From: JAHBVH01 sp034437715 | GTDB lineage: Bacteria > Chloroflexota > Anaerolineae > Caldilineales > Caldilineaceae | Direction: 5' to 3' | Assembly (NCBI GenBank): GCA_034437715.1 | Contig: DAOTTR010000255.1 | Span: 1 to 12,326 of the forward strand | Length of the DNA stretch: 12,326 bases | Shown here: positions 1 to 6,583 of the stretch, one piece after another | Layout: the number at the start of each line of letters is the position of its first letter | How positions within the stretch are numbered: the first letter of the stretch is position 1 | The notes under the pieces: model-generated | Told to the model about the DNA's origin: nothing | Seen by the model: only the letters and a program-made list of their open reading frames with translations | Databases searched by the model: none | Translations under genes and position numbers: made by a program

Positions 1-792
1 GCCATGGCGCATCATGTTAAGCGGGGCGACTATGTGGGCTGTGTCGTGTTGACCCACGGCGCGCGTATCCACGACGCGGTGATCAGCGATTCCATGTTTC
101 ACCGGGAAGAGGTTCCCGATGCGCGCGAATTGCAAGCGCTGATGGTCGAACGCTCTGATGTAAAGGCCGAAGAAACCCGGCGTGCCTGTGCGCTGTTGGG
201 CGTCGAGGATGTCACCTTCTTTGGTGCTGACGATGCGGTTTTGCTCGTCACCGAGGAATTGGTGCGCCGTTTGGCAACCTTGTTGCGCGAGAAACGGCCT
301 GATATTATCCTCACCCATCATCCCAAAGAGGATGGTGGCATGGTCAATCCACACGCGGTGGCTGGTCAGATCGTGCTGGCGGCCTGCGCGTTGGCGGCTG
401 GTGTCGATCCGGGCGATCGCAACCCACCGCACAAAGTGGCCCAGATCTACTTCTTTGGTACGGGTGCGGCCTCTGTCCCCCGCAACATGTGGAATGCCAG
501 CGGCGGCTTCTACAACGACATTTTTATTGATATCACCGATGTGATCGAGCAGAAACTGGCCTCGCTGGACTGTATGGTGAGCCAGGGCTACGGCGGACTC
601 TATGCGCGCAAACGCATCGAAACCAGCGACGGCGCGTTTGGCCTGGCCGGCGGGGTCGCCTATGCCGAGGGCTTTATCGCCATGAATGCCGAAACGCACT
701 ATTATCTGCCCGTCACCGACTACGCGCTGCGTGCCGCACGCGCCTCGGACCACGAGTTGATCGTGGAGCGCTCGTATAAGATTGTGACCTAA
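1..792 (+). CDS. PIG-L/LmbE family deacetylase, 5' truncated by window edge
   Basis: The frame is open from the first base to TAA at 790-792. The ATG at 4 is probably internal: the first residues (AMAHHVKRGDYVGCVVLTHG) match the stretch that follows the N-terminal metal-binding AHPDD motif of PIG-L/LmbE proteins, so about 25-30 residues including that motif should lie upstream. Seen here are THHPKEDGGMVNPHAVAG (about residues 105-122 counted from the ATG at 4), which supplies the third metal-ligand histidine and the helix after it, and SQGYGGLYARKRIE near residue 200, typical of the family's C-terminal half. Family members are Zn-dependent enzymes that remove N-acetyl groups from GlcNAc-containing conjugates such as GlcNAc-PI, mycothiol or bacillithiol precursors, or chito-oligosaccharides; the substrate here is unknown. 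No signal peptide can be judged because the start is missing. The gene is convergent with the MFS gene and followed by a 15-bp hairpin. Confidence 0.85.
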   Translation, partial: AMAHHVKRGDYVGCVVLTHGARIHDAVISDSMFHREEVPDARELQALMVERSDVKAEETRRACALLGVEDVTFFGADDAVLLVTEELVRRLATLLREKRPDIILTHHPKEDGGMVNPHAVAGQIVLAACALAAGVDPGDRNPPHKVAQIYFFGTGAASVPRNMWNASGGFYNDIFIDITDVIEQKLASLDCMVSQGYGGLYARKRIETSDGAFGLAGGVAYAEGFIAMNAETHYYLPVTDYALRAARASDHELIVERSYKIVT

Positions 793-798
793 TTGGGT

Positions 799-836
799 GC
801 GGGGATAGGCAAGGTAAAAGGCTTGCCTATCCCCGC
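799..836 (+). terminator. Perfect 15-bp hairpin after the PIG-L gene
   Basis: GCGGGGATAGGCAAG at 799-813 pairs perfectly with CTTGCCTATCCCCGC at 822-836 across an 8-nt loop. It begins 7 nt after the PIG-L stop. There is no T-tract, so it is either a U-poor terminator or a 3'-end stabilising hairpin. Confidence 0.6.
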
Positions 837-841
837 AGGCT

Positions 842-859
842 AACACCCCCGCGGGTGTT
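842..859. terminator. Second hairpin in the convergent gap
   Basis: AACACCC (842-848) pairs with GGGTGTT (853-859) around a CCGC loop and ends in TTT on the plus strand. It lies 5 nt after the larger hairpin and may add to termination of the PIG-L transcript. The stem starts with AA, so it could also work on the minus strand. Confidence 0.4.
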
Positions 860-911
860 TGGCGCGGTTCCATGCTGAGCTCTCCGCTCCACACGGCCTG
901 CCCAAATTGCA

Positions 912-936
912 CCGGCGCGCGGTTAACGCGCGCTGG
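912..936 (-). terminator. GC-rich hairpin after the MFS gene
   Basis: CCGGCGCGC (912-920) pairs with GCGCGCTGG (928-936), a 9-bp stem with one G-T pair and a 7-nt loop. It lies 17 nt beyond the MFS stop codon on the minus strand, the right place for a terminator. No T-run follows on that strand, so the role is inferred from position and stability. Confidence 0.4.
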
Positions 937-952
937 CTAGCATTCTGTTTTG

Positions 953-2167
953 TCAGTGAATTTGATTTGGTTTGTCAAGGTAAGTGGATCTTCTCAGCTT
1001 CAGCCCTACCCAGTAGAGCAAGACACAGAGCGCCGCCACCATGGGCGGGATGACGAGGACAGTCATAGCAGCACTGAGTGAACGCTGGTCGGCCAGGTAG
1101 CCAGTGAAGGAAGCGCCTAGTCCGGCGGGTACCCATCCCAACCCCATAACCAAGCCAGAGGCCAGCGCAATGCCTTGCGGCCAGGCGTCGTGGGCCAGGA
1201 GAATAACGGTGGCGTAGTTCGTGCCGAGGGCCACCCCAACCACGCCTAAGGCGATGATCTGCAATCCTGGCGTGCCATCCAGCCAGAGCCAATAGGCTGG
1301 CGCGATCAGCAGATTGGTAATCATCGCCACTGGCCAGACGCCCACCCGATCGGCCACGATGCCGCCCAGCAGACTGCCCGCACCCGTGGCAAAGAGAAAG
1401 ACCGATAGAAGCTGCCCCCCTTGTTCTAGGGAACCGCCATTGCTTTGCACCCACGCTGGCAGATAGGTAACCAGCGCCACCTGAAACCAGGAACGGGCCA
1501 TGGTGCCGAGGATAATCAGAATCAAGCCCAAAAGATAGCCTTTATGCACGGGCGCGTGCTGCGTATGGTGGCGCGGGTTGGTTTGAGGCGCGGGCCGGCG
1601 TGCTTGCTGATAGAAAAGCGCGCTCACGAGTATGGCAACCGGAATCACCATCAGCGCGCTATAGGTGCCCAGGCTGCCCAACCAGAGCAGGATCCAGGCC
1701 GGACTCAGCGCCGCGCCGAGCGACCCCCCCACCGAAAAGATCGACACGGCGGTGCCGCGTTGCATCGTGCGCTGCCGTGTAATATTGACAACCCCCGCCG
1801 GATGGTAGGCTGCCGAACCCAAACTAGCCAGGGCCACCAGCAGGGTCAGTGTCCAAAAGTTGGGTGCAAAGCCCACGAGCCCCATCAACCCGCCCAACCA
1901 CAAAATACTCAGGGCCACTACGCGTTCGGCCCCAAAGCGTTCGGGTAGAAAGCCCAAGAACGGCTGAAAGGTCGAGGTCACCAGATTATTCGCCAGGGCC
2001 AAGATGCCAATTTGGGTAAAGCTCAAGCCCATTTTTACAGTGAGCAGAGGATAGAGCACGGGCATAAAACTGTGACAGAGTTCCAGCGTAAAATGGCTGA
2101 GGCTCGCCAGATAAATTGGCAGTTGCCCAAAACTCAGCGCGGGTACGCGCGTCCAAAATTTTGTCAT
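953..2167 (-). CDS. MFS transporter, fosmidomycin-resistance (Fsr)-like
   Basis: The chosen start is the ATG at 2167-2165 (MTKFWTRVPALSFGQ), with AAGG 8 nt upstream; it gives 404 residues, the usual MFS length. The frame stays open upstream to 2461, but those 98 codons encode a polar, non-membrane stretch unlike any MFS N-terminus and cross the intergenic region, so I exclude them. The protein is very hydrophobic, with about 12 membrane segments and a long polar loop at about residues 187-209 between the two halves. That loop is rich in His (RHHTQHAPVH). SLGSAAYHPAGV at about 115-126 and the following RGTAVSIFSVGGSLGAALSP match the pattern of Fsr-type proteins (a G-S-x-x-x-HP motif, then a VGGxxG helix). 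GGIVADRVG after the seventh or eighth helix is the second-half MFS A-like motif. It is probably an inner-membrane exporter of a small drug or metabolite. The substrate cannot be read from sequence. Confidence 0.85.
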   Translation of the reverse strand: MTKFWTRVPALSFGQLPIYLASLSHFTLELCHSFMPVLYPLLTVKMGLSFTQIGILALANNLVTSTFQPFLGFLPERFGAERVVALSILWLGGLMGLVGFAPNFWTLTLLVALASLGSAAYHPAGVVNITRQRTMQRGTAVSIFSVGGSLGAALSPAWILLWLGSLGTYSALMVIPVAILVSALFYQQARRPAPQTNPRHHTQHAPVHKGYLLGLILIILGTMARSWFQVALVTYLPAWVQSNGGSLEQGGQLLSVFLFATGAGSLLGGIVADRVGVWPVAMITNLLIAPAYWLWLDGTPGLQIIALGVVGVALGTNYATVILLAHDAWPQGIALASGLVMGLGWVPAGLGASFTGYLADQRSLSAAMTVLVIPPMVAALCVLLYWVGLKLRRSTYLDKPNQIH

Positions 2168-2356
2168 AAATGCAACCTTGTCGACCGATGATGAGAAAGT
2201 TAGCGAACGTCTTGGTCTAGCGGAAAGCATCGCACGCTTCTCACTAAACGGTGGCCTGATTGTACTATACGCGTGCCATCCGCCGCATTCCTGCCCAACC
2301 GTAGAAGACGGTCTATCCTGGTTGGTGGTAGGATATGAGTACCAGATTTTGGCCAG

Positions 2357-2386
2357 TTGACGCCATCTGCCTTTCCTGCGTATAAT
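2357..2386 (+). promoter_or_regulatory. Near-consensus sigma-70 promoter
   Basis: TTGACG (2357-2362) is followed after an 18-bp spacer by a perfect TATAAT (2381-2386), so transcription should start near 2393. The next gene on this strand is the binding protein at 2776, which implies an untranslated leader of about 380 nt unless a closer promoter exists. Confidence 0.65.
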
Positions 2387-2400
2387 AGCAAGCAGCAAAG

Positions 2401-2505
2401 ATGGTACCTCTTTTTGCCTCCGAGTCTCGATACGGTAATCGACATAGTAATCGACGATCACTGGCTGACAAGTCCTGTTTTGTACGCGATTTCACGCAGA
2501 AGTAA
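2401..2505 (+). other. Possible 34-residue leader ORF
   Basis: An ATG about 8 nt after the predicted transcription start opens a frame of 34 codons ending at TAA 2503-2505. The product would start MVPLFASESRYGNRHSNRRS and contains one Cys. No strong Shine-Dalgarno precedes it (only AGCAAAG), and the predicted 5' leader is very short. It could be a regulatory leader peptide or chance; I lean to chance. Confidence 0.2.
2435..2455. repeat. 9-bp direct repeat GTAATCGAC, 12-bp period
   Basis: GTAATCGAC occurs at 2435-2443 and again at 2447-2455. The first copy also overlaps an inverted pair, TCGAT (2427-2431) and ATCGA (2438-2442). It lies about 40-60 nt downstream of the predicted transcription start, a position suited to a repressor site. 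The role is inferred from position only. Confidence 0.4.
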
Positions 2506-2532
2506 GTTTTATACAGGTTGGCTAGGCCCATC

Positions 2533-2588
2533 TGTGCAAAGTTGATAATGCACAGGACAATGTGCAAAGTTAATAGTGCACAGGACAA
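2533..2588. repeat. 28-bp tandem direct repeat with palindromic half-sites
   Basis: Two back-to-back 28-bp units (2533-2560 and 2561-2588) differ at only two positions. Each has TGTGCA at its start and TGCACA 10 bp later, then ends in GGACAA. Half-sites therefore lie at 2533-2538, 2549-2554, 2561-2566 and 2577-2582, alternating in orientation. This could be a double operator for a dimeric regulator, a leader RNA with alternative hairpins, or the repeat-bearing end of a lost mobile element. No transposase remains and there is no third copy. Confidence 0.65.
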
Positions 2589-2673
2589 CCTTTTGGGCTG
2601 AAGTACCGTTGCCTATGAATGGCGACTGCGGTATGGTTGATGGGTTATTGAGATAGGCCATTGTGTTTTAGCG

Positions 2674-2703
2674 GCCCGGCTGAGCGAACTACTCGTGCCG
2701 GGC
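2674..2703 (+). promoter_or_regulatory. GC-rich leader hairpin
   Basis: GCCCGGC (2674-2680) pairs perfectly with GCCGGGC (2697-2703), and GAG/CTC can pair inside after small bulges. It lies 73 nt upstream of the binding-protein start. No T-run follows, so an attenuator-type terminator is not well supported; a leader or mRNA-stability structure fits better. Confidence 0.4.
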
Positions 2704-2728
2704 TCGTTGGAGTTTCCTGTTATCCTTC

Positions 2729-2758
2729 GATCTATGTTTCATTGATCTATGTTTCGTT
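2729..2758 (+). repeat. 15-bp tandem repeat next to the binding-protein RBS
   Basis: GATCTATGTTTCATT (2729-2743) is directly followed by GATCTATGTTTCGTT (2744-2758), one mismatch. The array ends 2 nt before the AAGGAAAAGGG ribosome-binding region (2761-2771), so its copy number sets the spacing of upstream elements and might affect translation. Confidence 0.55.
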
Positions 2759-2775
2759 GAAAGGAAAAGGGTTTT

Positions 2776-4449
2776 ATGGCAAGACAATTGACGCGTCGTG
2801 ACTTTTTACAATTTACGGCAATGGGCGCAAGCGCAGCCGCCCTGGCGGCTTGTGCACCGGCTGGAACACCGGGAACGGCACCAGCAAGCACAACGGCGGC
2901 AGAAGCTGGCGCTGCGGCTTCCACGACGGGTGGTGGTACGCTTGTCTTCGGTTATGCTCAAAAGACCACCTACGGCAACTTATGTGCGCCGTGGTTCTAT
3001 GCTGGCAGCCAGGATCTCTATCAGCGCCGTCTGGCCTACAGTGGCTTGATCCAGTGGAATAGCGATTTTAGCGACTTCCTGCCCGATCTGGCCGAAAGTT
3101 GGACCTTTGATGGTAATACTTGCACCTTTAACTTGCGCAAAAATGTTAAGTGGCATGACGATGCAGATTTCACGGCGGAAGATGTGCTCTTTTCATTCCT
3201 GATCATCGGCCATCCCGATTCGCTCTGGACTTCGCCCGATACGCTGTCCACGATGATCGTTGGCTTTAAAGAGTATCGCGAGGGTACGGTCGAGGAAATC
3301 TCTGGCATCACTGCGCCCGATAATTTTACGGTGGTCTTTGAGCTGACCGAAGCCTATCGCCAGCCTTTCCTCAGCGCGATTGCCACCTACACAGTCAACC
3401 CCAAACATCTGCTCGACGAAAAGTCGCTGGATGAGTTGCTGCCCGAGGAAGGATTGTGTAAAACCGAGTGGGCACTAGAGACAGGGATTGGCACGGGACC
3501 CTTCAAGGTCGTCAACTATGTACCGGATCAATTTGTTGAGTTCGAACGCAATGAAAATTACTACCGCGGCGAGATTCAGCTCGACAAACTCATCTACAAT
3601 GCTTATACCGATGGTCAGGCCCAAGCCGCGGCGTTAGAAAGTGGCGAATGTCACGTCGGCACGATTCCGGCCAGTGAATATGCACGTTTCCAAGAGATGG
3701 ACCATGTGGATATTCTGCTCAACGATGGTCTGGCCAACACCGCATTTTTCTTTAATGCAAACACGATCGAAGAGAAAGTGCGCCAGGCCATGTGGTGGGC
3801 CGTTGATTGTCAGGCGATTGTCGACACCTTCTACTATGGGACAACCTCTGTCCCCGGCGCGATCTTTGAATATGGCGGTTTCGGAGTTGGGCCAGATGTG
3901 CCGCAATATAGTTATGATCCCGAGAAAGCCAAGGCACTGCTCGAAGAAGCGGGTTGGGATGGCAGCCGCACGCTGCGTTTTATGGTCGAATCGATTGATC
4001 CGAATAACGAAGCGCTCTACTCGCTGGTGTTGGGCTACTGGAAAGAAGTGGGCATTAATGTCGAATATCAGGTGGTCGGTGCCGAATATGGCAACATCCA
4101 GCTGGAGCCCGAAGGTACAGATATTCTCTATAGTGGTCAGGTGTGGGGTGCCGATCCCAGTGATGGTGTCAAGGCCTACTTGAATGTGCCCAATAAATTC
4201 CCCTACCTCGATATTCCCGAAGCCGCGGAGATCATCAACCAAATCAACCTGTCGGAAGATACGGAAGAGATCAAACAGGGTGTCTACCGCCTGCAGGAGA
4301 TCGGCTCCGAGACGGCCTGTATTCTCCCCATTGCGCGTTCACCCGGCATCTGGGTGGTCAACAAAAAGGTGAAGGGTGGACTCAGCCCGATCTACGCGTT
4401 GTGGACACGCAACGATTGGCAGTGGGAAAATATTACAGTAGAAGGTTAA
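2776..4449 (+). CDS. ABC importer substrate-binding lipoprotein, family 5 (module 1)
   Basis: The product has 557 residues. The ATG follows a purine-rich AAGGAAAAGGG site. The N-terminus, MARQLTRRDFLQFTAMGAS, has a twin-arginine motif (R7-R8) and a lipobox L23-A24-A25-C26, so the protein should be exported folded by Tat and lipid-anchored at Cys26. An Ala/Thr/Pro-rich linker runs to about residue 50. LAESW (105 onward) followed by TFNLRKNVKWHD and FTAEDVLFSF is the classic SBP family 5 signature. YDPEKAKALLEEAGW near 380-394 is the usual second-lobe motif. Family 5 proteins bind oligopeptides, nickel or oligosaccharides and deliver them to DppBC-type permeases; the ligand cannot be inferred with confidence. 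The two permease genes directly downstream are its likely partners. It is a paralogue of the binding protein at 7926-9608, with the same signal layout and nearly equal length. Confidence 0.93.
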   Translation: MARQLTRRDFLQFTAMGASAAALAACAPAGTPGTAPASTTAAEAGAAASTTGGGTLVFGYAQKTTYGNLCAPWFYAGSQDLYQRRLAYSGLIQWNSDFSDFLPDLAESWTFDGNTCTFNLRKNVKWHDDADFTAEDVLFSFLIIGHPDSLWTSPDTLSTMIVGFKEYREGTVEEISGITAPDNFTVVFELTEAYRQPFLSAIATYTVNPKHLLDEKSLDELLPEEGLCKTEWALETGIGTGPFKVVNYVPDQFVEFERNENYYRGEIQLDKLIYNAYTDGQAQAAALESGECHVGTIPASEYARFQEMDHVDILLNDGLANTAFFFNANTIEEKVRQAMWWAVDCQAIVDTFYYGTTSVPGAIFEYGGFGVGPDVPQYSYDPEKAKALLEEAGWDGSRTLRFMVESIDPNNEALYSLVLGYWKEVGINVEYQVVGAEYGNIQLEPEGTDILYSGQVWGADPSDGVKAYLNVPNKFPYLDIPEAAEIINQINLSEDTEEIKQGVYRLQEIGSETACILPIARSPGIWVVNKKVKGGLSPIYALWTRNDWQWENITVEG

Positions 4450-4454
4450 CATTC

Positions 4455-4487
4455 AGTGTGCTGCGTGACCCCTACACGCAGCACACT
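4455..4487 (+). promoter_or_regulatory. Intercistronic hairpin, binding protein/permease junction
   Basis: AGTGTGCTGCGTG (4455-4467) pairs perfectly with CACGCAGCACACT (4475-4487), a 13-bp stem with a 7-nt loop. It starts 5 nt after the binding-protein stop and lacks a T-tract. In ABC operons such hairpins protect the upstream mRNA or reduce read-through, so the binding protein outnumbers the permeases. This role is inferred from position. Confidence 0.6.
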
Positions 4488-4523
4488 ATGTAGGTTGAAA
4501 TTAGATCACGCTGAGGAATAGGC

Positions 4524-5483
4524 ATGTCACGTTATATTCTGAGCCGCCTTTTGTGGATGATCCCGTTGATCTTCGGTATCACGATTATCAACTATGGCAT
4601 CTATGCGCTAGCCCCTGGCGACCCTGTATCGGCCATGTTGACACCAGAGGAATTTCGCAGTATGAGCCGGGAAGATCTGGATGCGCGGCGCGAGGCATTG
4701 GGTCTCAATCAGCCGGCCCCGGTGCGTTATGTGCTGTGGCTGGGCCAGGCCGTGCGCGGCAACCTGGGTAACTCGCTTCTGTTTCGGCTGCCAGTCAGCC
4801 AGTTGATCGCCAGGGGGATCGGCAACACGATTGTTTTGGTCGGTGTGGCGCTGTTGATCTCAACCGTGGGGGGTATCTTACTCGGCATGCTTTCGGCGTT
4901 GCGGCCCTACTCGCGGCTCGACTATGCATTGACCGCGTTTGCTTTTAGCGGTGCGGCCATGCCGGGTTTCTTTCTAGGGTTGCTGCTCATCTATGTGCTG
5001 GCGCTCAAACTGGGCTTGCTGCCCACCGGCGGCATCAGTTCGCCGGGGGATACGTCGCTGCTGGATCGATTGGAACATATGATCTTGCCCGTAATGGCGC
5101 TCTCCTATGAGACTCTGGCCGGGCTGATGCGCTATACGCGCTCGAGCATGTTGGAAGTGCTGAATCAGGAATATGTGACGACCGCGCGCGCCAAAGGGCT
5201 GAATGAACGGCGTGTGATCATCGGCCACGCGTTTCGCAACGCCTTGTTGCCTGTGATCACGATTCTCGCCCTGCGCATTCCGGCATTGGTGGGGGGCTCG
5301 GTGCTAATCGAAACAGTTTTCAACTATCCAGGCATCGGACTGACCATGGTGCAAGCGACCAAGGCCCTCGATTATCCCTTGTTGATGGGCGGCGTGTTGA
5401 TTACCGCCGTCGTTGTATTATTGAGCAATTTAGTCGCGGATCTGGCCTATTCGGTAGCCGACCCGCGTATTCGCTATGAATAG
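4524..5483 (+). CDS. ABC importer permease, DppB/OppB-like (module 1)
   Basis: The product has 319 residues, typical of DppB-type permeases. GAGGA at 4513-4517 lies 6 nt before the ATG. The N-terminal segment at about 9-29 is the first membrane helix, followed by APGDPV (30-35) and a large periplasmic loop containing a LGLNQPAPVRYV stretch, both hallmarks of the family. The cytoplasmic EAA loop that docks on the ATPase is at about 220-245 (TARAKGLNERR, ending in RNALLPVIT). The C-terminus, NLVADLAYSVADPRIRYE, is also typical. It should pair with the DppC-like permease 13 bp downstream to form the membrane channel for the binding protein at 2776-4449. It resembles the permease at 9871-10839 closely, including the RYTRSSML and TTARAKGL strings. 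Confidence 0.93.
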   Translation: MSRYILSRLLWMIPLIFGITIINYGIYALAPGDPVSAMLTPEEFRSMSREDLDARREALGLNQPAPVRYVLWLGQAVRGNLGNSLLFRLPVSQLIARGIGNTIVLVGVALLISTVGGILLGMLSALRPYSRLDYALTAFAFSGAAMPGFFLGLLLIYVLALKLGLLPTGGISSPGDTSLLDRLEHMILPVMALSYETLAGLMRYTRSSMLEVLNQEYVTTARAKGLNERRVIIGHAFRNALLPVITILALRIPALVGGSVLIETVFNYPGIGLTMVQATKALDYPLLMGGVLITAVVVLLSNLVADLAYSVADPRIRYE

Positions 5484-5487
5484 GCGT

Positions 5488-5491
5488 GGAG
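5488..5491 (+). promoter_or_regulatory. Ribosome-binding site that sets the start at 5497
   Basis: GGAG lies 5 nt before the ATG at 5497. The in-frame ATG at 5476 overlaps the previous gene and has no comparable site, so 5497 is preferred. Confidence 0.6.
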
Positions 5492-5496
5492 AAGCG

Positions 5497-6408
5497 ATGG
5501 CGGAACAATCTCTCTTATCACTGCGATCCTCGGCCACCTTGCGCGGTAATCCTGGTGGCGAGTCGCTTGGGCAGCGCGCCTGGCGGCGTTTTCGCCGTCA
5601 TCGGCTGGCCATGATCGGTATTGTCTTTTTGGGTGTGATGATCCTGGTGGCAGTGACCGCGCCCTTGGTGGTGAACCATGATCCGCTCAAAATGGACCCG
5701 CGCCGGTCGATGGCCGCCCCCACTGCCGAGCATCTCCTGGGCACCGATATTGCCGGCCGCGATATCTTGGCGCGCCTGATCTATGGTTCGCGCGTCTCGC
5801 TGGCCGTGGGGTTGGTCTCGGTCTCGATCTCGTTGGCGATTACGCTGGTGCTGGGCACGCTGGCCGGCTATTATGGCGGCATTGTCGACATGGCGATCAT
5901 GCGCTTCACCGATGTGATGATGGTCTTTCCCGGCTTGATTTTAATCATCGCCGTGGTTTCGGTATTGGGACCAAGCATTTTTAACGTGATGATCGTACTG
6001 GGTATTTTGGGGTGGACGGGCACGACGCGTTTGCTGCGCGGGCAGATTCTCTCGGTGCGCGAGCGCGATTTTGTCCTGGCGGCGCTGGCCGTGGGCGTGC
6101 CCGACCGGCGCATTATGTGGACACATATTTTGCCCAATGCGATTGCCCCCTTGCTGGTCGCCGCCACCTTTGGCATTGCCGGTGCAATTCTCACCGAAGC
6201 GGGCCTTTCCTACCTGGGGTTGGGCGTTCTGCCGCCGACGCCTTCGTGGGGCTCGATGCTGAACGCAGCGAACTCGATCACTGTCCTAGAGCGCAACTGG
6301 TGGATCTGGATGCCGCCGGGGATCGCAGTCCTACTGACGGTGATGGCCATCAATTTTGCCGGTGATGGCTTGCGCGATGCCCTCGATCCGCGCACGACAA
6401 TGAAATAA
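5497..6408 (+). CDS. ABC importer permease, DppC/OppC-like (module 1)
   Basis: With the start at 5497 the product has 303 residues (MAEQSLLSLR). An in-frame ATG at 5476 would add 7 residues and overlap the preceding permease by 8 bp; it is possible but has a poorer ribosome-binding site. The N-terminal part has the DppC pattern: a basic WRRFRRHRLA stretch (29-38), the first membrane helix at about 38-59, then LLGTDIAGRDILARLIYGSRVSL (80-102), diagnostic of the family. The EAA loop is at about 194-218 (LAALAVGVPDRR, ending in ILPNAIAP). GLGVLPPTPSWGSML (241-255) and NFAGDGLRDALDPR at the C-terminus are also typical. It should form a heterodimer with the DppB-like partner just upstream. An inverted-repeat-rich gap follows, consistent with the end of the operon. 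Confidence 0.92.
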   Translation: MAEQSLLSLRSSATLRGNPGGESLGQRAWRRFRRHRLAMIGIVFLGVMILVAVTAPLVVNHDPLKMDPRRSMAAPTAEHLLGTDIAGRDILARLIYGSRVSLAVGLVSVSISLAITLVLGTLAGYYGGIVDMAIMRFTDVMMVFPGLILIIAVVSVLGPSIFNVMIVLGILGWTGTTRLLRGQILSVRERDFVLAALAVGVPDRRIMWTHILPNAIAPLLVAATFGIAGAILTEAGLSYLGLGVLPPTPSWGSMLNAANSITVLERNWWIWMPPGIAVLLTVMAINFAGDGLRDALDPRTTMK

Positions 6409-6450
6409 GTTTGTCGTGGGCGCGTGAACCTTTAATCCTAGTGGACAAAC
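6409..6450 (+). repeat. Inverted repeat just after the DppC-like gene
   Basis: GTTTGTC (6409-6415) starts immediately after the stop codon and pairs with GACAAAC (6444-6450) across 28 nt. The loop is long and no T-run follows, so on its own this is weak. It is the first of two inverted repeats in the gap. Confidence 0.3.
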
Positions 6451-6453
6451 CAT

Positions 6454-6518
6454 TTAAAAGTCAGCCAAATAAGCCCGGTAATAAATACACGCGGGATGTA
6501 TGACTTTTAAGGGTTTTA
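6454..6518 (+). terminator. Nested inverted repeat, probable end of operon 1
   Basis: TTAAAAGTCA (6454-6463) pairs perfectly with TGACTTTTAA (6501-6510). Inside, CCCG (6474-6477) can pair with CGGG (6492-6495). The outer arm is followed by GGGTTTTATC. The structure is AT-rich in its outer stem with a modest T-run, so it could be a terminator for the first module or an operator for the next gene. Confidence 0.4.
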
Positions 6519-6526
6519 TCTATAAA
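6499..6526 (+). promoter_or_regulatory. Weak promoter candidate for the sialidase-like gene
   Basis: TATGAC (6499-6504), a 16-bp spacer and TATAAA (6521-6526) make a partial sigma-70 match. It overlaps the right arm of the nested inverted repeat, so binding of a regulator there would block it. It lies about 100 nt upstream of the start codon at 6629. Confidence 0.3.
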
Positions 6527-6583
6527 CTGAACCGCTGTACCCCGCGGTGATGCTGGTTTATCCTACACGCTTTGGTGTAAACC

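Larger units (their letters stand above)
2168..2775. other. 608-bp divergent intergenic region, repeat-rich
   Basis: No convincing protein gene of normal size lies in this stretch between the MFS gene and the first binding-protein gene. It holds a strong plus-strand promoter (2357-2386), a possible 34-codon leader ORF (2401-2505), a 9-bp direct repeat (2435-2455), a 28-bp tandem repeat (2533-2588), a GC-rich hairpin (2674-2703) and a 15-bp tandem repeat next to the ribosome-binding site (2729-2758). The minus-strand promoter for the MFS gene should lie within 2180-2350, but I see no clear -35/-10 pair; TATAGT at 2268-2273 on the minus strand is only a weak -10 candidate. Confidence 0.7.

Noticed and set aside
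1445..1948. 167-codon plus-strand frame within the MFS gene
   Set aside because: The product is rich in Gln, His, Pro and Arg, typical of the reverse complement of a membrane-protein gene.
2178..2360. 60-codon plus-strand frame with a TTG start in the divergent region
   Set aside because: It has no good ribosome-binding site, ends inside the promoter and overlaps the expected MFS promoter region.
2168..2461. 98-codon upstream extension of the MFS gene on the minus strand
   Set aside because: The residues are polar and unlike an MFS N-terminus. The ATG at 2167 has AAGG 8 nt upstream and gives a normal-length protein.
2313..2588. 91-codon minus-strand frame in the divergent region
   Set aside because: Its first codons lie within the 28-bp tandem repeats and it runs antisense across the strong promoter. 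No ribosome-binding site or family motif was seen.
2533..2588. CRISPR array
   Set aside because: The 28-bp units are directly adjacent with no spacers, and there are only two.
3634..4242. 202-codon open frame on the minus strand
   Set aside because: It is antisense to the module 1 binding protein and has no recognisable motif.
4526..4533. Extra copy of the GTCACGTT REP half-site at the start of the DppB-like gene
   Set aside because: Only the 8-mer matches. There is no inverted partner or flanking GTAG, so it is probably chance.
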